From NCBI RefSeq assembly GCF_000235625.1, contig NZ_AGTR01000032.1, positions 1-64,000 on the forward strand: DNA of 64,000 nucleotides, given 5' to 3'. Of the stretch, positions 26,226 through 35,681 are shown in pieces. Below the pieces are notes generated by a model. The model saw only the letters and a list, made by a program, of their open reading frames with translations. It made no database searches and was not told the origin of the DNA. How positions within the stretch are numbered: position 1 is the stretch's first letter; each line of letters starts with the position of its first letter. Position numbers and translations under genes: made by a program. This stretch comes from Marinobacter manganoxydans MnI7-9. GTDB taxonomy: Bacteria; Pseudomonadota; Gammaproteobacteria; Pseudomonadales; Oleiphilaceae.

Positions 26226-28109
26226 TCAGCGTTCAGGCGGTCTCCAGACAGGGACATCCTCCTGCTTCGGCTCATCCCAATCACTCTGCATGGCACTGCT
26301 GAGTGCTTCTTCCAGCTTCATGAATAACTCACCGTAGCGGGGGCTGAACCGGATGCCCTCCTCGATTTCCTTCCAGGCGTCGAACAGCTCATCCTCGTGG
26401 GCTTTTTCATTGTCGAGGAAGGCCCAGGTCATCTGACGGGCACGCATCGGGTGCACACCCATGGCGGTCAGGGCATGACCCCCAAGCTCGAGTGCCGAAT
26501 GATAGGTTTCACTCACCACATCATCGGCCCCGGCCTCGCGCAGTCGGTATCCGTGGCCTCTGTCGAAAGCGCGGGCCAGCACCCAGACACCGGGGAAGAA
26601 CTGCTTCACATGCTCCACCATCTGCACCGAACGATCACGGTCGTCGATCGCCACGACCAGCAGCCGGGCCTGTTCGATGCCTGCGGTTTCCAGCAAATCC
26701 GGGCGACTCGCATCCCCGAAAAAACTTTTGATATTGATCTGCCGGAGGTTCTCGATCTGTTCGATCTCATGGTCCAATGCAACGATGGGAACATTATTGG
26801 CCCGCAATAGCCGGCAGACAATCTGGCCAAAGCGACCAACACCAGCGACGATAACCGGCGCCTGTTCATCGATGGTATCCGCCTCGCGCTCGTCGTTTTG
26901 TGAACGACGATAACGGGGCAACACAATCCGGTCATACACGATAAACAGCAACGGCGTCAGGAACATCGACAGCGCCACCACCAGTGAGAGGACCTGTGAC
27001 GTTTCCATGGGAATCACGTTGTTCTGGACACTGTAGGTCAGAAGCACAAAGCCAAACTCACCGGCCTGTGCCAGGGACAACGTAAACAGCCAGCCATTAC
27101 TGCCATGAACCCGGAACAGCAACGCCAGGCCGAGCAAAATCGCGGCCTTGACTGCGATCACCGCAACCGCAAGTGACACCACCGTACTCCATTGCTCGGA
27201 CAACACATCGAAGTTGATGCCCGCGCCAACGGTGATGAAGAACAGGCCCAGCAACAGTCCCTTGAACGGTTCGATGTTCGCTTCCAGCTCATGCCGGAAT
27301 TCACTGTTAGCCAGAACGACACCAGCCAGGAAGGCCCCAAGAGCCGGGGACAGATTTACCAGACTCATCAGGGCCGCAATCCCGATGACCAGCATCAGCG
27401 CCGTGGCGGTGAATACTTCACGCAAGCCCGACTGCACCACATAACGAAACAGGGGCCGGCTCAGATAATGGCCGCCAACAATCACGGCACCAACGGCCGC
27501 CACCACAACCAGCCCATGAGCCCATCCCGAGAGACTATCCACCAGGCTGAGGTGACCTTGCTTGGCGTCGGAACCTGCCGTGGCGTCCATGAGCTCCGGC
27601 AGTGCCAGCAAGGGGATGAGGGCGAGCATCGGAATAACAGCGATGTCCTGAAACAGCAGGACGGAGAACGCACTGCGACCGCCTTCGGTTTTGACCAATC
27701 CCTTTTCGTTGAGGGTTTGAAGAACAATCGCCGTGGACGACAGGGCAAAGATCAGACCGACTGCAATGGCTGTCTGCCACTGCAGTCCCAACCATGCGGC
27801 CACTGCCATGCCTGCAGCCGCCGTCAGCACCACCTGAAGCCCACCCAGTCCGACCAGGCGCACACGCATGGCCCAGAGCGCCCTGGGGTCGAGTTCCATA
27901 CCCACCAGGAAGAGCATCATGACCACACCGAACTCGGCAAAATGCTGAATGGTATTGGCTTCCTGCCCTACCAGCCCCGTGACCGGTCCAATAACCACAC
28001 CGGCCACGAGATACCCGAGAACAGAGCCCAGCCCCAGGCGTTTTGCCAGGGGCACAGCGATGACTGCTGCCACCAGGTAGATAAAACCCTGGACAAAATA
28101 AACTGTCAT
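26226..28109 (-). CDS. KefB/KefC-type K+(Na+)/H+ antiporter with TrkA-N domain
   Basis: 627 aa CPA2 transporter. Residues 1-385 form about twelve membrane helices with LGYLVAGVVIGP and VVMMLFLVGMELDPRALWAM. Residues about 410-530 are an NAD-binding RCK/TrkA-N domain (VIVAGVGRFGQIVCRLL, GxGxxG) and an acidic tail follows. ATG 28109 with AAGGAA upstream. Such systems exchange K+ for H+ under electrophile stress or pH change. The soluble NQO-like partner (KefF/KefG) is not nearby. KefB versus KefC cannot be decided. Confidence 0.9.
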   Translation of the reverse strand: MTVYFVQGFIYLVAAVIAVPLAKRLGLGSVLGYLVAGVVIGPVTGLVGQEANTIQHFAEFGVVMMLFLVGMELDPRALWAMRVRLVGLGGLQVVLTAAAGMAVAAWLGLQWQTAIAVGLIFALSSTAIVLQTLNEKGLVKTEGGRSAFSVLLFQDIAVIPMLALIPLLALPELMDATAGSDAKQGHLSLVDSLSGWAHGLVVVAAVGAVIVGGHYLSRPLFRYVVQSGLREVFTATALMLVIGIAALMSLVNLSPALGAFLAGVVLANSEFRHELEANIEPFKGLLLGLFFITVGAGINFDVLSEQWSTVVSLAVAVIAVKAAILLGLALLFRVHGSNGWLFTLSLAQAGEFGFVLLTYSVQNNVIPMETSQVLSLVVALSMFLTPLLFIVYDRIVLPRYRRSQNDEREADTIDEQAPVIVAGVGRFGQIVCRLLRANNVPIVALDHEIEQIENLRQINIKSFFGDASRPDLLETAGIEQARLLVVAIDDRDRSVQMVEHVKQFFPGVWVLARAFDRGHGYRLREAGADDVVSETYHSALELGGHALTAMGVHPMRARQMTWAFLDNEKAHEDELFDAWKEIEEGIRFSPRYGELFMKLEEALSSAMQSDWDEPKQEDVPVWRPPER

Positions 28110-28177
28110 CAATGATTTCCTTGATTCAAAGTCGGGCGGCTAGAGGATATGCGCAATACTATTACCTGCAGCACCGT

Positions 28178-29038
28178 TTAGCGTAGACCGAGGAACGCCT
28201 CTTTGACATGCGAGGCAAGCGCGTCATTAAGGGGATTTGAACCCCGGCGTACCAACGCCAGCTGATAGAAGCCGATTTCCGGCAGGCTATCACCGGCAAC
28301 CTCTTTCAGAGGCGGACGAATCAGGCTTTGCGGAAACGGGGCCACGGCGAGATCCGCCAGCATAGCGGCCTCCTGACCGGAACAATGCTCACAGGTGTAG
28401 GCAATCCTGTAAGGTATACCCGCTTTGTCCAGTGTCCGAAGGGTCATACGCCGCCAGGCACATCCCTCATGGGCCATGGCAATCGGCAGCGGGGAGCGCT
28501 GATAGGCCGATGAGCCCTCTCGCCCGGCCCAGACCAGCGGTTCCTCGTGCACCACCTCACCGCGGGGAATACGCCCCTCATCGGCCACAGTTACCAGGGT
28601 CATATCCAGTTCCCCGGCGTCCAGGCGAGCGAGATTCTGTTTGCTCGAACCAACCACGACATCCACCAGCACGGCGGGATAGGATCTGGCAAATTCTGCC
28701 AGAACTTCCGGCAGAATCCTGGTACCCACATCGTCAGACGTGCCAATACCCACTTTCCCCTCAAGGGTTGGCGAAACGAAATACTGCACGGCCTCTTCAT
28801 TCAGGCGCAGCAATCGGCGCCCATAATCAAGAAGAACCTCCCCTTCTGCGGTCAACGTGACACGCCTGGGTTCGCGAACAAACAGGGTTTTCCCGAGGTT
28901 CCGCTCAAGCTGTTTGATTTGCATGCTCAGGGCGGAAGGTGTTCGGTGAACGGCTTTGGCGGCACTGGTAAACGTGCCATGTTCCGCAATGGCAACGAAA
29001 CTCCGGAGCACATCGTTATCAAGCAGAGGCATGTTCAT
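28178..29038 (-). CDS. LysR-family transcriptional regulator
   Basis: 286 aa. Helix-turn-helix at residues about 8-65 (FVAIAEHGTFTSAAKAVHRT, SALSMQIKQLERNLGK), linker, then a type-2 periplasmic fold. The domain contains a CEHCSGQEAAMLADLAVA stretch whose two cysteines sit where a redox or metal response is conceivable, though this is speculation. It lies downstream of nothing obvious and 65 bp after kef start region on the same strand. Of the PecT/LrhA-like group by its end (PFPQSLIRPPLKEV). Target unknown. Confidence 0.9.
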   Translation of the reverse strand: MNMPLLDNDVLRSFVAIAEHGTFTSAAKAVHRTPSALSMQIKQLERNLGKTLFVREPRRVTLTAEGEVLLDYGRRLLRLNEEAVQYFVSPTLEGKVGIGTSDDVGTRILPEVLAEFARSYPAVLVDVVVGSSKQNLARLDAGELDMTLVTVADEGRIPRGEVVHEEPLVWAGREGSSAYQRSPLPIAMAHEGCAWRRMTLRTLDKAGIPYRIAYTCEHCSGQEAAMLADLAVAPFPQSLIRPPLKEVAGDSLPEIGFYQLALVRRGSNPLNDALASHVKEAFLGLR

Positions 29039-29229
29039 AGGCGGACCCTACGGATCGATTTATGGCCGGCAACTGCCTTAAGCATAACTGAACAAGATCT
29101 TAAATTCTTTTCGTTTGATTGAAGGCAGAGAGAATACCAGAATAGCGGCTGTAGGCACCCGTAAGCGAGTTACAAGACGTCTCCAAACGAGCTGCTGCAA
29201 GTCATTCACCAACAGTCGGGGCCGTAGAC

Positions 29230-29505
29230 ATGTTGAAGAGCACAGAGCATCAGGCACACTCCGCAATGCAGCCGATCACCTCCTGGATTGAGGGATATTC
29301 CAGACGCCAGCAATTCCGCCGTATGGCTGAGTCATTGCTGAAAGAAAAAGATGATACGCTTTCAGATCTTGGCTACGACCGCCATGATCTGGAAGGCGCC
29401 TTGCACCTTCCCATCCGGAACGATGCAATGCAATACATCGAGGCACGTCGTTCCAGACGTGCTGTGGAAGCGCGCAGAGCCAAAGCTCCTCGGCTCGCCG
29501 GCTAA
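29230..29505 (+). CDS. DUF1127-containing small basic protein
   Basis: 91 aa, basic. The middle and C-terminus show a DUF1127 core: WIEGYSRRQQFRRMAESLL then LSDLGYDRHDLEGAL. Family members in alphaproteobacteria bind RNA or affect phosphate and sRNA turnover; the role here is unknown. It ends 4 bp inside the convergent methyltransferase gene. Confidence 0.72.
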   Translation: MLKSTEHQAHSAMQPITSWIEGYSRRQQFRRMAESLLKEKDDTLSDLGYDRHDLEGALHLPIRNDAMQYIEARRSRRAVEARRAKAPRLAG

Positions 29506-30407
29506 CCGCGCGCCAATTCCGAGAACCGTATCAGGTTATACTCGCCTGTCAGCACATCGGCCAGATGGCTGATGTGCTCGGGCGTGATTTCACAGCAGCC
29601 GCCAACAACACCTGCGCCGTCATCCAACCACTGTTTCACCTGAAGCCCATACACCCCGGGTGACACGTCCTGCCTGGCTTCCAGTTCATCCACCAACGCT
29701 CCGCCGGCCATTGGTTCAACTGTTTTGAACGCGTTTGCGTAGCCACCCGTGCAGGGGTAAAGACCGGCCAGTTCAGGCATTGCCTGCGAAATCACTTCCG
29801 GGTCGCAGCAATTGAGCATAATCGCCGTTGGCCCTGACGCCCTCACCGCTTCAACAGCCTCGGCAAGGGTCTCCCCTGACCGGAGCTTGCCATCGGCTTC
29901 CAGTCTGAATGCCACTCCGAAGGGTTTGCCTGATTCATTGGCGGCAGCACAGGCGGCTTTCGCCTCCAGCGAGTTGGTCATGGTTTCGATGAGGAAGACG
30001 TCCGCCCCACTCTGCAGTTTAACAAGGATGTCGAATTCCGATTTCAGATCCTCGAACGTACGGTCAGGCTGGCTCCGATAGCTTCCGACCAAGGGCGGCA
30101 GGCAGCCGGCGATATCAACGTCGGCACCCGTTAAGGCGATGGCGCGCTCCAACACCTCGAAAGCCCGTTGATGGATTGCACCAATCTCGTCACCAAGGCC
30201 TTCTCTGGCCAGTCGCGTGGGCGTTGCAGCATAGGTGTTCAGTGTCAGGGTACGGGCGCCGGCCCTGATAAAGTCAGCATGGACATCGGTAACCACGTCC
30301 GGCTGCTCCCGCATTACCGCCACTGACCAGAGCAGTGACGTAACATTCATGGCCCTGCGGTAGATTTCCTGGCCCAGGCCGCCATCGAGAAGTGCAACAG
30401 ATTTCAT
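29502..30407 (-). CDS. Homocysteine S-methyltransferase-family protein
   Basis: 301 aa (beta-alpha)8 barrel. Start LLDGGLGQEIYRR, middle SLEAKAACAA, and the C-terminal zinc-binding GGCCEITPEHI (the GGCC pair, with another Cys at LNCCDPEV). Family members move a methyl group from S-methylmethionine, betaine or similar donors onto homocysteine to make methionine. It starts 10 bp after the alkylsulfatase stop, so the two are likely one operon. The donor cannot be inferred safely; MmuM-like and BHMT-like members share these motifs. Confidence 0.86.
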   Translation of the reverse strand: MKSVALLDGGLGQEIYRRAMNVTSLLWSVAVMREQPDVVTDVHADFIRAGARTLTLNTYAATPTRLAREGLGDEIGAIHQRAFEVLERAIALTGADVDIAGCLPPLVGSYRSQPDRTFEDLKSEFDILVKLQSGADVFLIETMTNSLEAKAACAAANESGKPFGVAFRLEADGKLRSGETLAEAVEAVRASGPTAIMLNCCDPEVISQAMPELAGLYPCTGGYANAFKTVEPMAGGALVDELEARQDVSPGVYGLQVKQWLDDGAGVVGGCCEITPEHISHLADVLTGEYNLIRFSELARG

Positions 30408-30417
30408 AAAGTACTCA

Positions 30418-32448
30418 TCAGGGTGTAACGATATTGAACCGGCCCTGAGGCTTGTCCAGCATACTGAAAAAGCCTATCAGGTCGAGCCGGCTTCCCTCAA
30501 AGCTGATCTCGTCGCTGAACAGAAGTTCCTTCAGCCCCGCACGGCCGATCAAAAGATCCACAAACAAAGACCGCGTCAGATGCAATGTGGCGTCAGCGGG
30601 AGTGTCCTCATTAACCAGACGGTTGTGGAGCACGGAATGTTTCAGAGTCAGCAGATAACTTTCCTTGAGATCCGTGAAGGTAATCTTGATGACGGCGCTC
30701 TCCCCTTCTGCGTCTTCGGCCTTCAGCCGCACCGCCATGCTGTCGAAGAACAGGGATACCGGCGTATTCAGCAGCACTTCTCTCATCATCGCCGGTTTGA
30801 TGCCCTCTTCCGGCGAACCATGGCGCAGCTCGTATGCCCCCGTCAGGTAGAAGTCCCGCCAGGGTGCGGATTCCGCCTGATAGCCAAGCTGGTCATAGAC
30901 GTTGGCCAGAAGCTGTTTTGCATCGTCATTCCCAGGCTCGGCAAAGACCACCTGATTGAGCAATTCCGCCAGCCACCGGTAGGTGTCGCGCCCTTCGCTA
31001 GCCCCCATGGCAGAGGCCGCCTCGAAATCCTCGCGGGCTCTTTCCAGAACCTTTTCAGCGCCACCCATCATCTGGACATAACGCTGGGCCGAGTCACTTT
31101 CCGGAAGTGGGTCTAGCTGAGCCGGGTTCGCTGTAAACCACCCCAGGTAGTGCTGATACACCGCTTTGGCGTTGTGAGACACGGTGCCGTAGTACCCCTG
31201 GTTATGGAACGCCCGATTCAGCTCCGGCGGCAGCTTGAGCTGATCGGCGATCTCCCTGGGCGTCGCACCCTGGTTCATCAAACGCACCGTCTGATCGTGA
31301 ATGAACTTGTAGGTATCCCGCTGAACAGCCAGGAAGTCCTGGATATTCTCTTGCCCCCACAGCGGCCAGTGATGGCTGCCGAAGTAGATATCGGCGTCGG
31401 CAAACAGAGTCTTTGCTTCGTCGATAAAGCTGCTCCATAGACGGGCATCCCGAACCTTCGCGCCCCTCAGGGTGTAGATGTTGTGCATATTGCGGCTGAC
31501 CAGCTCGGCACCGCAAAAGGCCTTTTGTTCGGGGAGATAGAAGGTGAACTCTGCAGGCGCTTCGGAACCGGAGACAATCTGGAAAATCATCGGCACGCCG
31601 TCCACCTCCAGCTCCGTACCGGTTTCGCTGATCAGATCCGTCGCCGGGGCAAAGCCAAAGGTGCCAAAAGCCGGGCCTTTGCCCAGACCAGTGCCAACAT
31701 GGCCGCGTTCGTCCCGATCCAGACGCTTGCCATACATGAACATGGCCCGGCGGGTCATGGCGGGGCCAGCGATAATGTTCTCGCTGGTTGCCTCCTCCTC
31801 AAAGCCCTCTGGCGCGATAATCCGCAGGTTGGCTTTTTCCTCGTCCGAAAGGTGCTGGAGAATGCCCTGCACGCCGCCGAAGTGATCAATGTGGCTGTGG
31901 GTAAAGAGAATCGCCCGCACCGGCTTTTCGCCCAGATGTTCACGGGCGAACAGGAAGGCTTTGCTGGCAGTCTCCCGGGCGGTCAGAGGATCCACCAGGA
32001 TCCATCCGGATTCGCCTTCGATGATCGACATGTTCGCCAAGTCGTAACCCCGGATCTGGTAGAGCCCGTCGGTGACCTTGAACAACCCGTGAATGTTGTT
32101 GAGGGCAGCCTGGCGCCAGAGGCTTGGATTGACCGAGGCCGGGGCATTTTCTCCATCCTCGTCAATAAATCCGTAGGCCGGCATGTTCCAGACTTCACCG
32201 CCTTCCAGATGATCAATGACCAGTTCAGGGTCCTGGGCAATCAGTCCGCGGCGCGCGTTCTCGAAATCGTCACGGTTATCGAAGGGTCGCTGGTCCAACA
32301 CATCCCGATTGGCCTGCTCGGTCGTGGCGGTCGGCGCAGTGTGTCCGGCGCTGTTGGCTGCGGAAGAATCAGCACCGGAATCGCAACCCGTCATGACCAG
32401 GGCAATGCCCAGCAAAGGAGCGAAAAGAAACTTTCGGGATAGTGGCAT
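30418..32448 (-). CDS. Linear primary-alkylsulfatase (SdsA1/YjcS type), predicted lipoprotein
   Basis: 676 aa zinc enzyme that hydrolyses alkyl sulfates such as SDS to alcohol and sulfate. N-terminus: signal peptide and lipobox-like VMTGC (Cys22), so probably lipid-anchored in the periplasm, whereas some relatives are secreted or soluble. About 125-400: metallo-beta-lactamase domain with FTHSHIDHFGGV and a second metal region GSHHWPLWG. About 410-540: alkyl-sulfatase dimerisation domain (EIADQLKLPPELNRA). About 550-675: SCP2-like domain that binds the alkyl chain. ATG 32448 has AAGG upstream. Confidence 0.92.
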   Translation of the reverse strand: MPLSRKFLFAPLLGIALVMTGCDSGADSSAANSAGHTAPTATTEQANRDVLDQRPFDNRDDFENARRGLIAQDPELVIDHLEGGEVWNMPAYGFIDEDGENAPASVNPSLWRQAALNNIHGLFKVTDGLYQIRGYDLANMSIIEGESGWILVDPLTARETASKAFLFAREHLGEKPVRAILFTHSHIDHFGGVQGILQHLSDEEKANLRIIAPEGFEEEATSENIIAGPAMTRRAMFMYGKRLDRDERGHVGTGLGKGPAFGTFGFAPATDLISETGTELEVDGVPMIFQIVSGSEAPAEFTFYLPEQKAFCGAELVSRNMHNIYTLRGAKVRDARLWSSFIDEAKTLFADADIYFGSHHWPLWGQENIQDFLAVQRDTYKFIHDQTVRLMNQGATPREIADQLKLPPELNRAFHNQGYYGTVSHNAKAVYQHYLGWFTANPAQLDPLPESDSAQRYVQMMGGAEKVLERAREDFEAASAMGASEGRDTYRWLAELLNQVVFAEPGNDDAKQLLANVYDQLGYQAESAPWRDFYLTGAYELRHGSPEEGIKPAMMREVLLNTPVSLFFDSMAVRLKAEDAEGESAVIKITFTDLKESYLLTLKHSVLHNRLVNEDTPADATLHLTRSLFVDLLIGRAGLKELLFSDEISFEGSRLDLIGFFSMLDKPQGRFNIVTP

Positions 32449-32522
32449 ATGGGGAAACCTTTTCGGTCTATTGTTATTGGTTACCCCAAGTTTACTTCAG
32501 GGTGGGCCTGGATCTGTGCAAA

Positions 32523-32846
32523 TTAGCCAAAATACTCCTGAATCCACCCAAACAGTTTGGTCGCCGTCATGTCGCCGAGCGCCATCTGCTGAAAGTCATT
32601 CCCTACCTCATCCTCAATGGTCACGAACTGGTAAAGAAGAGTGCCGGGCTGTTCATCATGCAGTATGAGCGTAATCCTTCGGCGGGTCCGCAGACAGTCA
32701 ATAGTCATCACATCCGCCGGTATACCCGCATCACGCATACCCCGGCGAACCTCCACCACCGGGTTAATGTGCTGGTGGGTGGCCTGAATGCGGGCATGGG
32801 CATCGCTGGCAAGGTCGGACAAGGTTTTCAAGGAATCTTCAGACAT
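32523..32846 (-). CDS. Hypothetical small cytoplasmic protein
   Basis: 107 aa from ATG 32846 (an earlier start at 32885 adds 13 residues). It reads as a folded alpha/beta protein: HQHINPVVEVRRGMRDAG, then strands RRITLILHDEQPGTLLYQFV, ending in GDMTATKLFGWIQEYF. No signal peptide or membrane segment. Family not recognised. It lies upstream of the alkylsulfatase on the same strand with a 70-bp gap. Confidence 0.65.
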   Translation of the reverse strand: MSEDSLKTLSDLASDAHARIQATHQHINPVVEVRRGMRDAGIPADVMTIDCLRTRRRITLILHDEQPGTLLYQFVTIEDEVGNDFQQMALGDMTATKLFGWIQEYFG

Positions 32847-32979
32847 TGGGCTCGAGTCGCTCCGAGTGTTGTCATGTTTGATCAATCAGATTACCAGAGA
32901 ATGAGCAATCCTTAAGCGAAATCAACGGCTCTTGTCAGTAGCCTGCGTCTGACTTGATCAACGCTAGGGGTTATACACT

Positions 32980-33444
32980 ATGGTCAACATGCTGGCCGCA
33001 ATTCCTGTCAGGGCACTATTCGCCCGATTATTTTCGCTGGTTTTCTTCGTGCTCGCTTTCACTCTGGTCAGTGCCACCGTTTTGGAAGTGATCGCCGCCC
33101 TCCAGTCTGGCCAGCAACTTATGCAGGCCCTGATCAAGGGCGTTAATGGCAGCATTATCGCTCTCGCAGTTTACGAACTGGCCATGGTGATACGCTCCGA
33201 GTACAGCGGGCGCTCGGAATCCCACGACGTTATAACCATGATGAGACGCACACTGCCGCGTTTTATTGGAACAGTGTGCGTTGCCATGTCGCTTGAAGGG
33301 CTGATCATGATCATCAAGTACAGTCAGTTGGAACTCGCCGGCAACCTCTATTATCCCGTTGCCATCATCGTCAGTACCGCCCTGCTGCTGGCATCCCTGG
33401 GCCTGTTTTTGAAGATGGCTCCCAAAGACCAGGCTGGCCCTTGA
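32980..33444 (+). CDS. Hypothetical four-helix inner-membrane protein
   Basis: 154 aa with four hydrophobic segments (about residues 15-38, 50-68, 92-112, 122-146). Positive patches (RSEYSGRSESHD; MMRRTLPRF) place the loop between helices two and three in the cytoplasm. ATG 32980 follows an AT-rich stretch. I do not recognise the family; the next gene is convergent 20 bp away. Confidence 0.7.
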   Translation: MVNMLAAIPVRALFARLFSLVFFVLAFTLVSATVLEVIAALQSGQQLMQALIKGVNGSIIALAVYELAMVIRSEYSGRSESHDVITMMRRTLPRFIGTVCVAMSLEGLIMIIKYSQLELAGNLYYPVAIIVSTALLLASLGLFLKMAPKDQAGP

Positions 33445-33464
33445 GGTATCTTTACATCGGCACG

Positions 33465-34067
33465 TTAAACACCGGTAGGTATCAATCCGTGCCACACGGG
33501 CAGACTCATATCTTCGGGATCATCATTCGGGCCACCAGTCCGGCTTTTGAAGGCTCCTTCTTCAATCGGTATCCGGAATAACGCCGTTGCCTTTCGTTCC
33601 TTGTCATTCGGCGCCCTTACCTGCTCCCACCGCCCCGGCTCGATCTGGTTGATGATGGCACGGAACGCGGCATCAAAGGCGGCGTGGTCCGTGACCGGCA
33701 CAGCCCGTCCATACAACACCAGTGACTCGTAGTTAGCGCTGTGATGGAACGCCGACTTGGTCATCACCCATTCATTCGTCACTGCGAATGAGATACAAAG
33801 CAACGCTCCAGACCCGAGACGCCGGGACAAGCGTCCGCCGTTCAATGTGTGTAGATAAAGATCATCACCAAGCCGCCAGGCAGTGATCGGGATGATGCGA
33901 GGCTCGCCATCTTCCACAAATCCGACATGCGCCGTTTTGAGACGATCAATCAACCTGTAAGCTGTTTCCCTGTCATAGCTTGCTCGCTTTACTGCCCTCT
34001 GCACCCTGCTGCGTGGACAGGCAGTCAGAGGGGACGCTGTGGCCCCTGCCAGATCAGTCGTTGTCAT
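33465..34067 (-). CDS. Pyridoxamine 5'-phosphate oxidase-like flavin-reductase-type protein
   Basis: 200 aa. ATG 34067 has a perfect AAAGGAG site; the frame is open to 34304 but the extra part is non-homologous. The split-barrel core shows AHVGFVEDGEPRIIPITAW, LYLHTLNGGRLSRRL and YESLVLYGRAVPVTD, as in the PNPOx-like family that binds FMN, F420 or haem. It diverges from a MocR/PdxR-type PLP-dependent regulator, a pairing often seen for vitamin B6-linked genes. True pyridoxamine-phosphate oxidase activity is not implied. Confidence 0.83.
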   Translation of the reverse strand: MTTTDLAGATASPLTACPRSRVQRAVKRASYDRETAYRLIDRLKTAHVGFVEDGEPRIIPITAWRLGDDLYLHTLNGGRLSRRLGSGALLCISFAVTNEWVMTKSAFHHSANYESLVLYGRAVPVTDHAAFDAAFRAIINQIEPGRWEQVRAPNDKERKATALFRIPIEEGAFKSRTGGPNDDPEDMSLPVWHGLIPTGV

Positions 34068-34104
34068 CAAAAGCTCCTTTCCGGTCTTGCACTTCACAAA
34101 ATGT

Positions 34105-34160
34105 ACTTCTATTGAAAGGCACTTCTGATACCATCGAAAGATCCAGATTGTGACTTTTGA
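34105..34160. promoter_or_regulatory. Phased direct repeats between the PNPOx-like and MocR genes
   Basis: ACTTCTATT at 34105, ACTTCTGAT at 34121 and ACTTTTGAT at 34153 form three 8/9- to 9/9-base copies set at multiples of exactly 16 bp. MocR regulators such as PdxR and GabR bind direct repeats in divergent promoters, so this is the likely operator. Confidence 0.55.
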
Positions 34161-34174
34161 TAGGACCAGTTGAT

Positions 34175-35626
34175 GTGATCGATGATATTCGCCTGGACAG
34201 CGCGCATCCGCTGCAGCATCAGCTGTATCAACGATTGTCCGAACGGATACTCGACCAGCGCTACCCACCCGGGCGCCAGCTGCCGCCCAGCCGCCAGATG
34301 GCAAAGGACCTCGGCATCAGCCGCAACACGGTGAACGCCGTTTATGAGCAGCTCAAGGCGGAGGGCTTTCTTCAAAGCAGAGCGGGCAAGGGTATCTTTG
34401 TCCATGAAGACATCAAATCAGCGATAACCCCCTCAGGGCCGGGCCTGGAGAAATCCGGTGGCGTTTCCATGAACTTGCCACCGCTGCCGCCACTTCCAGC
34501 GGGAATACCGAAGCCTGTTGAAGACGCCAGTTTGCCATTCCAGCCGGGCTTGCCAGACCTGGATGCATTCCCCATCCGCAGCTGGAACCGGATCCTGCAC
34601 CACCAGGAAAGCCGGCGAACACTGAGAGGGTATGACAGCATCCAGGGATTCCAGCCCCTGCGACGCGCCATCGCCGCTTACGTCAGAACGTCCCGAGGGG
34701 TTCGCTGCGAAGAACACCAAGTCATAATCACCAATGGCGCGCAGCAAGCGCTCTCGCTTATTGCCGACGTTTTCCTGCAACGGGACGACAGTATCCTGTG
34801 TGAAAATCCGGGATACCGCGGCGCCCGGAACGCGCTGGGCCGGTTGGGCAATCCCGTGATTCCAATCCCCCTCAGGAACCACGTCCTGGATGTGGAAGCG
34901 TTGCCGGGCCTTGAACCTGCCGGGGCCAAGCTCCTGTTCTGCACGCCCACTCACCAATACCCCATGGGCGGCATCCTCGACCTTTCCCAGCGAATGGCTC
35001 TGGTGCAATGGGCCCAGCAAAACGGATGCTGGATCATCGAGGACGACTACGACAGCGAGTTCCACTTCTACAAAAAGCCTTTCGCTGCCATTCAAGGCCT
35101 GTACGAGAATTCGCCCGTGCTCTACATGGGCAGTTTCAGCAAAACGTTACTACCAGCATTGCGCATCGGCTATCTGGTGGTCCCGGAAGCGGTTGTCGAC
35201 CCCTTGCTCTGGGCCAAGCAGATCAGTGGTGGAGAGACCCCTCTTCTTGTCCAGGCAACCATCGCCGAATTCATTGAGAGTGGTCAGTTCACACGCCATC
35301 TGCGGCGCATGCGCCAGCTATATCGGGACAAGTGGCAACTCTTCCAGAGCGAGGTTACGGAAAAGCTCGGCGGTCTTGCTCAACCGGTGGCGGAAAGCGC
35401 CGGGATGCATCTGGTACTTGAAGGAGATTTTGACGACTTGGCGCTCAGCCAATGGCTGAAAACCAGGGGATTTGGCAGTACACCGCTGAGCGCGCACTTT
35501 CTGGGAGATGCGGCCAGAACCGGCCTGGTTATGGGGTTTGCCAGCGCCAACGAGCTCGAAATTGCCAGGTGCGTCACCGAGCTTCGGGACAAACTGACGA
35601 ACCAGACTCTCTCAAATTACCTTTAA
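34175..35626 (+). CDS. MocR/PdxR-type GntR regulator with aminotransferase domain
   Basis: 483 aa fusion regulator. N-terminal GntR winged helix (about 8-75: LHQLYQRLSERI-type start, LGISRNTVNAVYEQLKAEGF) and a fold-type I aminotransferase domain to the C-terminus. PLP Schiff-base lysine is K323 in MGSFSKTLLPALRIGY; the DDYDSEFHF motif for the pyridine nitrogen is present. Start placed at GTG 34175 (AGGA upstream); a TTG at 34157 is possible. It probably senses PLP or an amino compound and controls the divergent PNPOx-like gene. Confidence 0.88.
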   Translation: MIDDIRLDSAHPLQHQLYQRLSERILDQRYPPGRQLPPSRQMAKDLGISRNTVNAVYEQLKAEGFLQSRAGKGIFVHEDIKSAITPSGPGLEKSGGVSMNLPPLPPLPAGIPKPVEDASLPFQPGLPDLDAFPIRSWNRILHHQESRRTLRGYDSIQGFQPLRRAIAAYVRTSRGVRCEEHQVIITNGAQQALSLIADVFLQRDDSILCENPGYRGARNALGRLGNPVIPIPLRNHVLDVEALPGLEPAGAKLLFCTPTHQYPMGGILDLSQRMALVQWAQQNGCWIIEDDYDSEFHFYKKPFAAIQGLYENSPVLYMGSFSKTLLPALRIGYLVVPEAVVDPLLWAKQISGGETPLLVQATIAEFIESGQFTRHLRRMRQLYRDKWQLFQSEVTEKLGGLAQPVAESAGMHLVLEGDFDDLALSQWLKTRGFGSTPLSAHFLGDAARTGLVMGFASANELEIARCVTELRDKLTNQTLSNYL

Positions 35627-35681
35627 GCGTTCCTGATCCCGTGGCAAGCTGCAAATCAGAGGCATTCAAAAGGAGAATTCA

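Noticed and set aside
27192-28115. A 307-codon plus-strand frame opposite the Kef-type antiporter
   Set aside because: Antisense shadow with His/Gln-rich composition typical of reverse-read membrane segments.
31483-32442. A 319-codon plus-strand frame opposite the alkylsulfatase
   Set aside because: No domain features; the minus strand carries the full set of alkylsulfatase domains.
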